40,333 nt of DNA from Synergistaceae bacterium (GCA_017443945.1 JAFSXS010000015.1:1-40333); one strand, 5' to 3'; positions 9,249-17,576 are shown, counted from the first letter of the stretch. Notes: generated by a model not told the origin, from the letters alone. A program made the numbers and translations.

Positions 9249-10493
9249 ATGACTATATGGAGCGGAGTTCTTGACAGCTGCCCCGGCCTTTTATGCTGCG
9301 TCGTAAATATTAAGGGGAGATTAATTCACGCGACAAACGGTTATAAGTCTGCTGCTTTGCGGTTGTTCGGACATAAGTGCGAGACCGGGAGCAATTATCC
9401 GCCTATGATTACGGATTTAGATAGAGCTTTGCACGATTTATTAATGGCTGCATGTCTGGGAAACACTGACGCTATAGAAGTAAGCGAGGAAAATAAAATT
9501 TGGGAAATTACAGCTTCTCCCCTTAAAGTTGAACCGGACGGAATTGTCGGTGTAGTCATGCGCATTACTCCCAGCGTAAATAATCAAGATCGGCCCGCAA
9601 TTATTCAAAGCAACCCGGATATATTAAACTCTGTACCGTTTAGAGCAGGAGTCGTTGACATGGATGGAGTCTTTCTCGCTGTAAATAAATTCTTGGCCTC
9701 GTCCGCTGAAATCAATTTTGCAGGAGAAAATATTATTAATCTCGTCGATGATGAAGAAATCGGCTCACAGCTCGCGGAAATAATTAATAATCGCGCAGGA
9801 CAGCTTGAATGCAGAATGTTCGCGATAAAAGGAGAACAAAATTTTTTCTCGTTCAGCGACTCAGATTATCTCGACAAGGAATTTAACGCAATCCCCAGCA
9901 AAGAGCCTGAAGACAGAATTATTAATATTCATGCAAGCCCTATCGACTGGAACGGATCAGACGCTGTTATGCTGACATTTGAGGACGTTACTAATTTCAG
10001 GAAAACAAGAGAACAGCTGCGAAAAATTTTGACGTTCGAGAATCATACGAATCTGCTCAATAAACGCGGGCTCGAACATGCAATTTTGCGCGAGTTATCA
10101 AGCACAATAAAAGAGTCAGGCTATCTGAGTCTCATAATTCTTAATATCGATAACTTGAAGCAGATAAACGAGTCTGACGGTTACATGTCGGGAAATAGAA
10201 TCATGCGCGATTTCGTTAATGGAATGCAAAAAATTTTGTCCCGCCGCAGTAAAAGCACTCTAGGACGCTGGAGCACTCACGAGTTTATGATTTTGTCTGA
10301 TTGTTCGGGAGCGTCTGCCGTTACTATCGCTGATGAGATTCGCAATAGATTCGACAGAGTCAAATTAAGTGCGGGGGTCGCTGACTTAAATTCAGGGATT
10401 TATCCGGGCGTCCATGAATTTATCGGGGCTGCTTATGACGCAATGACTCAAGCAATAAAATCTGGCGGAAATAAAACAGTTTTAGCGCGTTAA
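9249..10493 (+). CDS. PAS protein with degenerate GGDEF domain
   Basis: 414 aa, starting three bases after galE stops and ending three before rsmA. Two PAS-like regions (about residues 5-108 and 125-250) precede a GGDEF-fold domain (about 262-412): HTNLLNKRGLE, then LNIDNLKQINESDGY, then the signature position. The signature reads RWSTHEF (340-346) where active diguanylate cyclases have R-Y-GGDEF, and the first metal-binding Asp is Asn299. It is therefore very likely unable to make cyclic di-GMP, and may act as a nucleotide sensor or purely as a regulatory scaffold. No membrane segment is seen, so it is probably cytoplasmic. Confidence 0.8.
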   Translation: MTIWSGVLDSCPGLLCCVVNIKGRLIHATNGYKSAALRLFGHKCETGSNYPPMITDLDRALHDLLMAACLGNTDAIEVSEENKIWEITASPLKVEPDGIVGVVMRITPSVNNQDRPAIIQSNPDILNSVPFRAGVVDMDGVFLAVNKFLASSAEINFAGENIINLVDDEEIGSQLAEIINNRAGQLECRMFAIKGEQNFFSFSDSDYLDKEFNAIPSKEPEDRIINIHASPIDWNGSDAVMLTFEDVTNFRKTREQLRKILTFENHTNLLNKRGLEHAILRELSSTIKESGYLSLIILNIDNLKQINESDGYMSGNRIMRDFVNGMQKILSRRSKSTLGRWSTHEFMILSDCSGASAVTIADEIRNRFDRVKLSAGVADLNSGIYPGVHEFIGAAYDAMTQAIKSGGNKTVLAR

Positions 10494-10496
10494 ATT

Positions 10497-11288
10497 ATGA
10501 TAAAGACTCTAAAACGTTTCGGGCAGAATTTCTTAATCGACAAAAATATTTTAGCTTTCATCATAACGCGTGCAGGTTTAAGCGAGTCAGACTGTATTCT
10601 CGAAATAGGCGCAGGAGAAGGAGTCTTGACTCGTGAGATTCTCGCAAAAAAAGTTAAATGCCTTCACACTATAGAAATTGACGAGAGATTAAAGCCTTCA
10701 CTTGAAGAAATTGCGGTAAATAATCCCGCTTTAAATCTTCACTGGGGCGACGCAGTAAAATTTGATTATGACTCATTGAGGCCGTTTCCTAATAAAGTCG
10801 TCGCAAATATCCCGTACAATATTACAACGCCTTTAATACGCGAATTAATAAAATATCCGGAAATAAAATATTACTTGCTCATGTTACAGAAAGAGTCAGC
10901 CGAACGAATCACGGCCAAGCCCGACACTAAAGCGCGTTATCCTTTGGGCGTAATTATTGAGTCAATGGGGCGCGCAGAAATTGTGCACAGGGTCTCGCGA
11001 AATTGCTTTAAACCTGTTCCGAAAGTTGACTCGGCACTCGTTGAGATCGTGATAAATAAAAATTTTGAGCTTGCAAGAGATAATTTATTCAGCGATTTAT
11101 TACACAAAGGATTTGCGCACAGACGGAAGACTCTATTAAATAATTTGCGGGGATTCATGAATATTGAAGATTGGCGGGAGATTCTGAAAGATTCTGCGAG
11201 TTTGAGAGCTGAAGATTTGACGTGCGAAAAATGGCTTGAAATTTATCGTGATTTGACAGCTCACATAATTCCGATCCTATGCAGTTAA
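10497..11288 (+). CDS. rsmA: 16S rRNA dimethyladenosine transferase (RsmA/KsgA)
   Basis: 263 aa. It dimethylates two adjacent adenines in the 3' end hairpin of 16S rRNA using SAM, a late ribosome-assembly checkpoint. Visible motifs: KRFGQNFL near the N terminus, the SAM loop LEIGAGEGVLT (35-45), the catalytic VANIPYNI (about 102-109), FKPVPKVDSAL (about 167-177) and FAHRRKTLLNNL. It follows the PAS/GGDEF-like gene with a three-base gap, so it is probably translated from the same mRNA as galE. Confidence 0.96.
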   Translation: MIKTLKRFGQNFLIDKNILAFIITRAGLSESDCILEIGAGEGVLTREILAKKVKCLHTIEIDERLKPSLEEIAVNNPALNLHWGDAVKFDYDSLRPFPNKVVANIPYNITTPLIRELIKYPEIKYYLLMLQKESAERITAKPDTKARYPLGVIIESMGRAEIVHRVSRNCFKPVPKVDSALVEIVINKNFELARDNLFSDLLHKGFAHRRKTLLNNLRGFMNIEDWREILKDSASLRAEDLTCEKWLEIYRDLTAHIIPILCS

Positions 11289-11314
11289 TTTATCGCGCGA
11301 ATACGTTCGTTCTG

Positions 11315-11329
11315 CCCACCCACCCACCC
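11315..11329 (-). repeat. Perfect G-quadruplex motif
   Basis: Four CCC runs separated by single A bases, so the minus strand has four GGG runs with one-base loops, the most stable arrangement. It lies 26 bases after the rsmA stop and about 55 bases before the tRNA promoter. The same unit occurs at both window ends. Confidence 0.75.
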
Positions 11330-11383
11330 GAATTTAAGGGGTAGCGCGAATGTGCAAAAGTTTACTGGAAAATTTATCGTGAT

Positions 11384-11411
11384 TTGACAAAACTGTAAAA
11401 TTTGGTATTAT
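11384..11411 (+). promoter_or_regulatory. Sigma-70-type promoter of tRNA-Val
   Basis: Consensus TTGACA (11384-11389), 16-base spacer, TATTAT (11406-11411). The expected start is about 18 bases before the mature tRNA. Confidence 0.8.
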
Positions 11412-11435
11412 ACAAGGCGTTTTGCCAATCTGGCC

Positions 11436-11507
11436 GGGTGGTTAGTTCAGAGGTAGAACGCTTCCTTGACACGGAAGAGGTCAGAAGTTCGATTCTTCTA
11501 TCACCCA
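11436..11507 (+). tRNA. tRNA-Val (anticodon GAC)
   Basis: A full cloverleaf. GGGTGGT pairs with ATCACCC (one G-T), the D stem is GTTC/GAAC, and the anticodon stem CTTCC/GGAAG holds loop TTGACAC with GAC at 11468-11470. The T arm is AGAAG-TTCGATT-CTTCT. Discriminator A at 11507. CCA is not encoded. It has its own promoter and terminator. Confidence 0.96.
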
Positions 11508-11520
11508 TAGCAAATAAATA

Positions 11521-11560
11521 CTCCTTCGATAAATAAAATTGTCGGAGGAGCTTATTTTTT
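11521..11560. terminator. Terminator after tRNA-Val, shared with terB-like gene
   Basis: CTCCTTCGA (11521-11529) pairs with TCGGAGGAG (11542-11550) over nine pairs including one G-T, then T6 at 11555-11560. On the minus strand the hairpin is followed by TATTTATTTG, so it may also end the converging TerB gene. Confidence 0.85.
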
Positions 11561-11568
11561 CCTGCAAA

Positions 11569-13461
11569 TTAATTATTCTTGAACAAAAGAGTCATGAGCT
11601 TCAAAACGTCGCGGCCTCTTTCCTTTGTTGATTTCTTTAATTCGTCTGGGGGGATTTCTTCATCTTCGCGCAGTCTCAAGACTTCACACACGATCGAATT
11701 AACTTCGGGATTATCCTTGAAATCAGGCAGAAAACTTACAGCATCAAGCAATAAATTTTTCACGCTCTTACGTTCAGAGTCAGACAGCCAAGCGCACATA
11801 AATTCGCCGTAATAATCGGGCCCGTATTGAGTCGGCGAGTCAAGCGGCTTTTGTGCCTCTAACCTGATATTATCGTCCTCTGTCAACGCAAAAAAATCGT
11901 TCATTCGCTGTCTTAACGGCTCAAATATTCTATCTTCATCGACTGCAACGGACGCGCAAATAAATTCAAGCATGAAAGAAGCTACTCTATAACTTTGCGA
12001 TAACTGCGTGCCCGGTTTAAGCTCAAGAAATAAAATTTTGTCGTCCCAGTGATAATCTCGTCCGGAAATTCCTAAATCGGGGACAATCTGCCAGCCTTCA
12101 ACTTGTGCGGTGTCAACTATTGCTTTGCGTTCTTTGCCGGTTAATTTTACGTCGGGCGAGGTGTTGAACTTGAATAATTTTCCGAGATCGCCAAGAGTCG
12201 CAATTAATGGAAGTTCGCTTCCTTCCGGCCTTAGAGTCTTTATGAACGCTTCAAAGTCGGGGCGGTCCTCAAGATTCGCTAAATCAGGTACAATTTCGGC
12301 GGGTTTATTTGCAGTCAGGAAAACTTCCCACGAGTCTAATAACGGCTTGAATATCGTTAAATCCTTAAAGAAGTCGGGAACTTCTACAGTTTCGCTATCT
12401 TTCTTGCCGAGCTTTATAGACGGGTTATTCGGCGTGTAAGAAACTTTATAAACGTCTTGAGGCTTCGAGAGCACTAAACCGCCCTTGCATAATTCTTTAT
12501 AGATCGGCGTAAATTTCTGCAGCGCTTCATCAGAATGAGGCAGCCAAGGTGTATTTTCACGGTGCAAATGCTGTGATGTCCTCGCAACAGTAAACGCTAC
12601 AGCACTTGGAAGAGGCAGCATTGAATTAGCGTAAGAGTTCAGCAAAATATCAAGCAAGCCCTCAGGAACAACTAATAAACGTTTGCAGAAATTCAATAAA
12701 TCTTCGTCGGGCAGCCAAATTTTTATAGCAAGCCACGTCATGAAAGTTATTATATTGTCCGCTAAGACCTGCCAGCGCATTAGAGGCAGCAATCTAAACA
12801 CTTCATTTATGCATATGCCCAAGTCTAATTTATCAACTATTGTGCGTCGTTCAATGCCGTAAAGCCATATCGTTGGGTAGCAAATGTGTAAAGGCGGTTG
12901 GATTCTTGCACCTGACAGCCACGTTAAATAAATTCCGCGTTGTAATGCAGTCATTGAAGCGTAAGACTCTGCACCTTCTGCGGGTAAATTTTCGCCGGGC
13001 TTGGGAAATTCTATCGGCAAAGTTACATCAATGCACGATGGCTCAGGGGTTGCGCATTCTCCATTTGACCAATAAGCAACAGGACCGGGAACGACCATAT
13101 TATCAATTTGTATAGATCCTGCCCGGCCGCACCAGCGTAATAAATTCGATTGTGCCTGCGCTTTTTTCTTAGGTTCGCTCGATAGTCCATAGGGTGACTC
13201 TTCTCCTGCGGGCGCGTGTGCTGAATATGTAGCACCTGCAACTGTGTCAGCGTCAGTTACAGGACGTGCAGACAAAACAAATCCGCCTTCATCAGTGTCT
13301 TGATTCTCGTCGGGCAAATCAAGCGACTCGGGGTCTTCCACTACAACGGGGGCAAGTTCTTCGCTTTCATTCTGCGAGTCATTAGTTGAAGTTTTTGACT
13401 GCTGACGTAAAAACGCTCCTACAGCAAGAGCCACGAACAAGCCTATTACTAGATAAATCAT
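11569..13461 (-). CDS. Membrane-anchored TerB_N/TerB_C domain protein
   Basis: 630 aa. An N-terminal membrane helix (residues 2-18) is followed by an acidic, low-complexity linker to about residue 105. Then comes a TerB_N domain (about 108-310): RWCGRAGSIQID, GPVAYW, ALQRGIYLTWLSGAR (172-186) and WLYGIERRTIVD (199-210), which match the family's qRaaYLeWL..GR and YGLERR signatures. The central part (about 340-470) is poorly conserved. The last 150 residues look like TerB_C (SQSYRVASFMLEFICA, then an acidic EDDNIRLEAQKP). TerB-type proteins belong to predicted membrane-linked stress and phage-resistance (Ter) networks. No TerD, TerC or TerY partner is here. No start problem: GTG/ATG at 13461 follows a weak site. 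Its task is unknown. Confidence 0.75.
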   Translation of the reverse strand: MIYLVIGLFVALAVGAFLRQQSKTSTNDSQNESEELAPVVVEDPESLDLPDENQDTDEGGFVLSARPVTDADTVAGATYSAHAPAGEESPYGLSSEPKKKAQAQSNLLRWCGRAGSIQIDNMVVPGPVAYWSNGECATPEPSCIDVTLPIEFPKPGENLPAEGAESYASMTALQRGIYLTWLSGARIQPPLHICYPTIWLYGIERRTIVDKLDLGICINEVFRLLPLMRWQVLADNIITFMTWLAIKIWLPDEDLLNFCKRLLVVPEGLLDILLNSYANSMLPLPSAVAFTVARTSQHLHRENTPWLPHSDEALQKFTPIYKELCKGGLVLSKPQDVYKVSYTPNNPSIKLGKKDSETVEVPDFFKDLTIFKPLLDSWEVFLTANKPAEIVPDLANLEDRPDFEAFIKTLRPEGSELPLIATLGDLGKLFKFNTSPDVKLTGKERKAIVDTAQVEGWQIVPDLGISGRDYHWDDKILFLELKPGTQLSQSYRVASFMLEFICASVAVDEDRIFEPLRQRMNDFFALTEDDNIRLEAQKPLDSPTQYGPDYYGEFMCAWLSDSERKSVKNLLLDAVSFLPDFKDNPEVNSIVCEVLRLREDEEIPPDELKKSTKERGRDVLKLMTLLFKNN

Positions 13462-13484
13462 TGTGAGATTCTCGCCTGCTTTCG

Positions 13485-14372
13485 TTATAAAATTTCCAGC
13501 TGATATTTTTCTAACATCATGACGGGATTATATGACAATTTCGCCTCTCTGAGTCCAGGTTCGCCCATGTCTTCCTCTCTGTTAATAAATTCGTAGGTTT
13601 TCGCTAAATTCTTGAGGAACAAAAAATTTATTGCTTGATAACTTCCGGCATATTCAGCAAAGGCCTTCTCAAAGCAGACATCTAAATTTTGCGGGTCTAA
13701 TTCCTGCGCGATAGTGTAAGCGATTATTTTATCGTCAACTTTTATCAGACCGCCGGTGAAATTAAATTCTTCCCAGTGATTTAATGCTTCCTTTATTGCT
13801 AAGTCTTCATCTAAGAGTGAGGCTGCTTCGTCCTGGTTGAGAGTCGAGTCTCTGTGAATCCTCCAGCGTTCTTGAAATTCCATGACTGAGTCAAAATCTT
13901 CGGGCTTCATCGCGTAATAATCCCATTCGTAGCCGTCAAGAAAAGTTCTGACTCTGTTGCGTTTATGTGCAAAGGCTTTACCCTTGAGCGAGATTAAATC
14001 TTTGCATGAATAAATATATTCGTCCTGATCGCGGTCTTTAGTGAAGCGCAGATTTTCACGTGAGTCCAATAAATTTTTTAAATCGCTTGGAACGTCATAG
14101 ATTATATTTCCTGAGTCAAATTGCGATAACTCCGAGTCCCAGTCAATATTTTTATCGCGCCAATTTCCGCACGGTCCGAAATATCCGGGGATGGGGCCTC
14201 CTGATCTGAACCAAATTAAATTTTGCGGACTGAATGCGATTTCAATCGGGTAAGCGTTCCTCCATGCCCATAAGCAAAAAAATGAGTATTCTGCATAATG
14301 AACCGGCGAGTCATGATAATAGCGCGTATAAATTTCTTTGTCCTGCCATTGTAACGGCCTAAAGTCGAGCAT
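13485..14372 (-). CDS. DUF2156 / LPG-synthase C-terminal domain protein
   Basis: 295 aa, a stand-alone version of the GNAT-fold domain found at the C terminus of MprF lysyl-phosphatidylglycerol synthases. Typical blocks: LKGKAFAHKRNRVRTFL (about 128-144), then FTGGLIKVDDKIIAYTIAQ, FEKAFAEYAGSYQAINF (about 234-250) and the closing NREEDMGEPGLREAKLSY. The fold transfers an acyl or aminoacyl group, here perhaps to a lipid or glycan. No membrane segment, so it is soluble or peripheral. It is adjacent to and upstream of the TerB gene with a 23-base gap, so they may share a transcript. Confidence 0.8.
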   Translation of the reverse strand: MLDFRPLQWQDKEIYTRYYHDSPVHYAEYSFFCLWAWRNAYPIEIAFSPQNLIWFRSGGPIPGYFGPCGNWRDKNIDWDSELSQFDSGNIIYDVPSDLKNLLDSRENLRFTKDRDQDEYIYSCKDLISLKGKAFAHKRNRVRTFLDGYEWDYYAMKPEDFDSVMEFQERWRIHRDSTLNQDEAASLLDEDLAIKEALNHWEEFNFTGGLIKVDDKIIAYTIAQELDPQNLDVCFEKAFAEYAGSYQAINFLFLKNLAKTYEFINREEDMGEPGLREAKLSYNPVMMLEKYQLEIL

Positions 14373-14414
14373 TTATATAAATTCCCTTCGTTGAGTGATA
14401 AAAATTTTATACTA

Positions 14415-14448
14415 CAAAAAAAGCGGCTCTCATGTAACAAAAGCCGCC
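14415..14448 (-). terminator. Intrinsic terminator of HU gene
   Basis: GCGGCT (14423-14428) and AGCCGC (14442-14447) form the stem. On the minus strand it is followed by a T7 run (complement of A7 at 14416-14422). It lies 26 bases past the HU stop. Confidence 0.85.
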
Positions 14449-14473
14449 TGTTAATAAATCAATACCAGAAAAA

Positions 14474-14767
14474 TTATTTGCTGATAGGAGCGTCAATAAC
14501 TTTGTCCTTCAGATCTTTGCCGGGTCTGAATAACGGGACTTTCTTTGCCGGGATATGAACAACTTTTGTAGGATCTTGAGGATTGCGTCCTTCTCTCGCG
14601 GCTCTCTCTTTGACTTCAAAAACGCCGAAACCTACAAATGTGCAGCGGTCTCCCTTGGCAAGTGCGCCTTCTATTTCCTTGAATACTTCATCAACGACGG
14701 GAGCAACATCTTTTTTGCGCATATTAAGTTTTGTAGTGATAGCGTCAATAAGTTCTGCTTTAGTCAT
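14474..14767 (-). CDS. HU family DNA-binding protein
   Basis: 97 aa, normal HU/IHF size. The start MTKAELIDAI and the central GFGVFEVKERAAREGRNPQ (about 46-64) hold the family signature, followed by the beta-arm region VVHIPAKKVPLFRPGKDLKD. It forms dimers that bend and coat DNA in the nucleoid. AGGAGGTG precedes the ATG by seven bases. A single-gene unit with its own promoter and terminator. Confidence 0.96.
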   Translation of the reverse strand: MTKAELIDAITTKLNMRKKDVAPVVDEVFKEIEGALAKGDRCTFVGFGVFEVKERAAREGRNPQDPTKVVHIPAKKVPLFRPGKDLKDKVIDAPISK

Positions 14768-14797
14768 GATTTACACCTCCTGATTAAACTTTTCTGC

Positions 14798-14825
14798 ATT
14801 GTATCAGCTTTTATGAATTATGCAA
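14798..14825 (-). promoter_or_regulatory. Promoter of HU gene
   Basis: On the minus strand, TTGCAT (14825-14820), 16-base spacer, TACAAT (14803-14798), leaving a leader of about 25 bases that contains the ribosome site. Confidence 0.65.
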
Positions 14826-14841
14826 GAGATTCACGGGCATT

Positions 14842-15735
14842 TTACAAGGATTCTTGCATATTTTCATCAAATAGGCACAAATAAGCGCGTCTTGCTTTGG
14901 CTCGTTCGTCCCTGTGCTGCCATAAAAGACGGAAAAATTTAATTGCTCCTGTTATGCCATGCTTGAATATCATATAAGGCACGTACAAAATATCAGGCCT
15001 GATAAATTGCTTGAGTCCTAATTTGCGATAAAAGCCGTTTTGTTTCTGCCTGCACAAATAAAATTCAAATTCGCGTTCTATAGACCTTTTTTGACGTGTA
15101 ATGCTGCTTGGATTTTCTGTAATATAATACAGGGCATCGGGAATAACTTTGAAATTTTTGACATGCAGGCCGATTTGATATGTGTAGAATGTATCATCAT
15201 TAACGCCGTTGACCTCAAATTTTATGTTATGTTCTCTGATGAATGACATTTTGACGAGCTTATTAACGGGATTCATGTTCCTAAACTTTATAAGAATTTC
15301 CGTATTATGATTTGCGTTTTTCAGGTAAGCCTTCACAGATTCATTGCCTAAAATTTTAACATTTTTCTCTGTGCCGTCAGAGTTTATAACCTTCATACAG
15401 AAAAACAGGCAGTCAATTTCTTCACCGCCTGTATATTTGTCGAAAATTTCAAAGGCTTTCGGCGCAAATTCGTCATCTGCATCAGCTGCGATAAAATATT
15501 TTCCTTCTGCGCGTTCGAGTCCTTTATTGCGTGCGTGCCCTGAGTTGACGTGTTCGAGAAAGAGAATATCTAAATTTTTGTGCGTTAAAGTCTTGAGTAT
15601 CTCGACATTTTCTATATTGCTTCCGTCGTCTGCTATTATAACTTGAATATCTTCACGTTCGGGAATACTTGCCAGCATTCTCCGCAAAAGTTCCGCGCTG
15701 TTGTAATGCGGAATAACAACAGAATATTTATACAT
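14842..15735 (-). CDS. Family 2 glycosyltransferase
   Basis: 297 aa, GT-A fold. The N terminus YSVVIPHYN leads into the nucleotide-binding ADDGSN (35-40). VNSGHARNKGLERAEGKYF is typical, and the metal-binding motif is ADADDE. The C-terminal part is longer and basic, without membrane helices. It adds a sugar from a nucleotide-sugar donor to a surface glycan at the inner membrane's cytoplasmic face. It is last in a three-gene minus-strand operon with a frameshifted GT2 gene and a CDP-alcohol phosphotransferase. GGAGGTAC lies just before the ATG. Donor and acceptor are not predictable. Confidence 0.88.
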   Translation of the reverse strand: MYKYSVVIPHYNSAELLRRMLASIPEREDIQVIIADDGSNIENVEILKTLTHKNLDILFLEHVNSGHARNKGLERAEGKYFIAADADDEFAPKAFEIFDKYTGGEEIDCLFFCMKVINSDGTEKNVKILGNESVKAYLKNANHNTEILIKFRNMNPVNKLVKMSFIREHNIKFEVNGVNDDTFYTYQIGLHVKNFKVIPDALYYITENPSSITRQKRSIEREFEFYLCRQKQNGFYRKLGLKQFIRPDILYVPYMIFKHGITGAIKFFRLLWQHRDERAKARRAYLCLFDENMQESL

Positions 15736-15754
15736 TGTACCTCCGATAAAATTT

Positions 15755-16736
15755 TTAGCTTCTCATCTGCCACCTCCTGTAAAGACCGGCGAACAGGTGA
15801 AAAATCTCCGGCCCTGAGTAGCTTAATAATGCCGCGAGTCTTTCGCGTTTTCTTGCGTGAGAGTCAAATATTACGGTTTTGCGGTACTTTGTCATTTCCT
15901 GCCAGACCTGCATACGTTCATGTTTTAACGCTCGTGGAATTTGGAAATATCCGACTCTGTTCATACTGAATGCACGTGAAGCGGCGGCCTTCTCAAGCTC
16001 AGGGAAATTTTCTTTGATATCGCTATACAGTTTTTGTGATACAGGAATGCAAGAAAGCATTTTGGGTGTGTAGCTTTGTCTCATGGTGCTGCCGAAATAA
16101 ACACGGTATAAATATAATTTCTCCGTTGTATAAGCTACTCGATCACATTCACTGATAAAACGATATGTAGTAGCAAGATCCTCGTAAATTAATCCGACGG
16201 GGAATCTTACATTCTCAACAACCTTTCGCTTGAATAATTTGCAGTGGGGCCCAGTATGTGGAGCTTTGCAGGACTGATACAGGAGTCCTCGTATAATTTC
16301 TTGAGGCGGTAGACAAAATGTTTCGATTTGATTCTGTTGCCCCCCCCCCCCCCTCGTGCAAATTACTGAATTTCACAACAGAACAAGCAGACATATCAGA
16401 GTCGTAGTCTTTCAAGAGCGAAAATAACTTTTCGACATAATTAATTTTTGCTATGTCGTCGCTGTCAATGAACGTAATATAATCGCCTCTGCACCTGTCA
16501 AGACCGTAATTTCTTGCGTGTGCCTGGCCTTTATTTTCTGTGTGATAAACGGTTATCCGCGAGTCTTTGCGTGCATATTCCTCGCAGATTTCCCCGCTTT
16601 TGTCCGGTGAGCCGTCGTCGACAAGTATTATTTCGAGATTCGTATATGTCTGATTGATTATGCTGTCTAAGCAGTCTCGTAAATAATTCTCAACTTTATA
16701 GACTGGCACAATTACGCTGACTAATTCATTATTCAA
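15755..16736 (-). pseudogene. Family 2 glycosyltransferase split by a poly-G frameshift (candidate phase-variable gene)
   Basis: Starts at TTG 16736, with AGGAGG at 16748-16753. The N-terminal GT-A half is normal: VSVIVPVYKVENYLRDC, LVDDGSPDKSG (39-49), NKGQAHARNYGL, and FIDSDD (89-94). At residues 129-132 a run of 14 G (16340-16353) throws it out of frame and it stops at 16215. One frame over, the strand encodes VRFPVGLIYEDLATTYRF, LYLYRVYFGSTMRQSY and then reads on to TAA at 15755. That is exactly the conserved second half of GT2 enzymes. With 13 or 16 G the two halves join into one protein of 326 (13 G) residues. It is annotated as broken in this sequence; it may be a phase-OFF state or a homopolymer read error. 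It lies between the CDP-alcohol transferase and another GT2 gene. Confidence 0.85.
16340..16353 (-). repeat. Poly-G tract (14 G) inside a glycosyltransferase gene
   Basis: Fourteen C on the plus strand, G on the coding strand. Off by one from the 13 or 16 that restore the frame. Confidence 0.97.
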
Positions 16737-16760
16737 ATTTGTAAATTCCTCCTCAATAAA

Positions 16761-17528
16761 TCACAATTTCAGAGTGAAATTTCTATAACGCATAGCCCTT
16801 AACGTGTAAAGACTTATAAATACAACCGCACCGCCGCCATAATAAAGCAGCATATAAATTATTATCAGGTCGAGAGCATTAAATATCGCAGCCAACAAAA
16901 TCAATAACGGCAAAATTCCGCCGATGCCCGGTTCTTGTTCGAGCCTTACACGGAGACTCCCGGAATTTTCGTGATCCGTCCGTTTTTCGTGATGAGCCGG
17001 AATAATATTTTTGTCAGAGAGTTCACGCGCTACATTTTGATATTTCTGGTAAATCAAACGCGTTAATGTATCACAGCTCGAAGCAATTGCTCCCGCGAAA
17101 ATAAAATAAGGATTACTGCAAGAATCTAATACCCCCCCCCCCTTAGTATAAAATACTGATGTCCCGATACATACTCCCAGAAAAGCAACAAGAGTGTAAC
17201 TGCTCTCAGCGTCAACAAATTCACCAAATGCCTGAGCCTTTACACAACGCGCTAAATTTCCGTCAGTGCAGTCAAGAAGCAGCCAGCAAGAAATTAATAA
17301 CGCGCCTATAATATTACACTCCCAGCGGCCAAATAAAAACATTGAACATGCAAGAAGCCCGACAAAAGTCGAGAACACTGACACAGAATTTGCTGATATT
17401 CCATGATTGGCGCAAAAACTCGCAGTATAAAACGATAATGGCCGATAAAAAATTTTTAGCAGTATAGGATCTTTGCGCCTCTTCCATTCGGGTAAATTAT
17501 CCCTGAAAAATTTTGCAGTATATCGCAT
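16761..17528 (-). CDS. CDP-alcohol phosphatidyltransferase-like membrane protein
   Basis: 255 aa, several membrane helices. The family signature is largely there: Asp86, Asp89-Gly90 (CTDGNLAR), Gly102 and Asp106 (FGEFVDAES). The fourth Asp, expected at residue 110 and the usual catalytic base, is Ser110, so activity or chemistry may differ. Members move a phospho-alcohol from CDP onto a lipid or polyol at the membrane. Together with two GT2 genes downstream it probably makes or decorates a phosphoglycan or glycolipid. An 11-G run encodes Gly130-132 in a loop (in frame here). The stop lies 24 bases before the next gene's start. Confidence 0.75.
   Translation of the reverse strand: MRYTAKFFRDNLPEWKRRKDPILLKIFYRPLSFYTASFCANHGISANSVSVFSTFVGLLACSMFLFGRWECNIIGALLISCWLLLDCTDGNLARCVKAQAFGEFVDAESSYTLVAFLGVCIGTSVFYTKGGGVLDSCSNPYFIFAGAIASSCDTLTRLIYQKYQNVARELSDKNIIPAHHEKRTDHENSGSLRVRLEQEPGIGGILPLLILLAAIFNALDLIIIYMLLYYGGGAVVFISLYTLRAMRYRNFTLKL
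17132..17142 (-). repeat. Poly-G tract (11 G) inside the CDP-alcohol transferase gene
   Basis: Eleven C on the plus strand. In this sequence the coding frame is kept through Lys-Gly-Gly-Gly-Val. A gain or loss of one G would cut the protein at about half length. Confidence 0.95.
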
Positions 17529-17576
17529 TATAAATATCTCCTTGTGTTAGTTAATCTGAAATTGTTAATTAAATTA

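Noticed and set aside
14555-14884. Plus-strand ORFs opposite HU
   Set aside because: Antisense shadows of a strongly conserved gene; no ribosome site.
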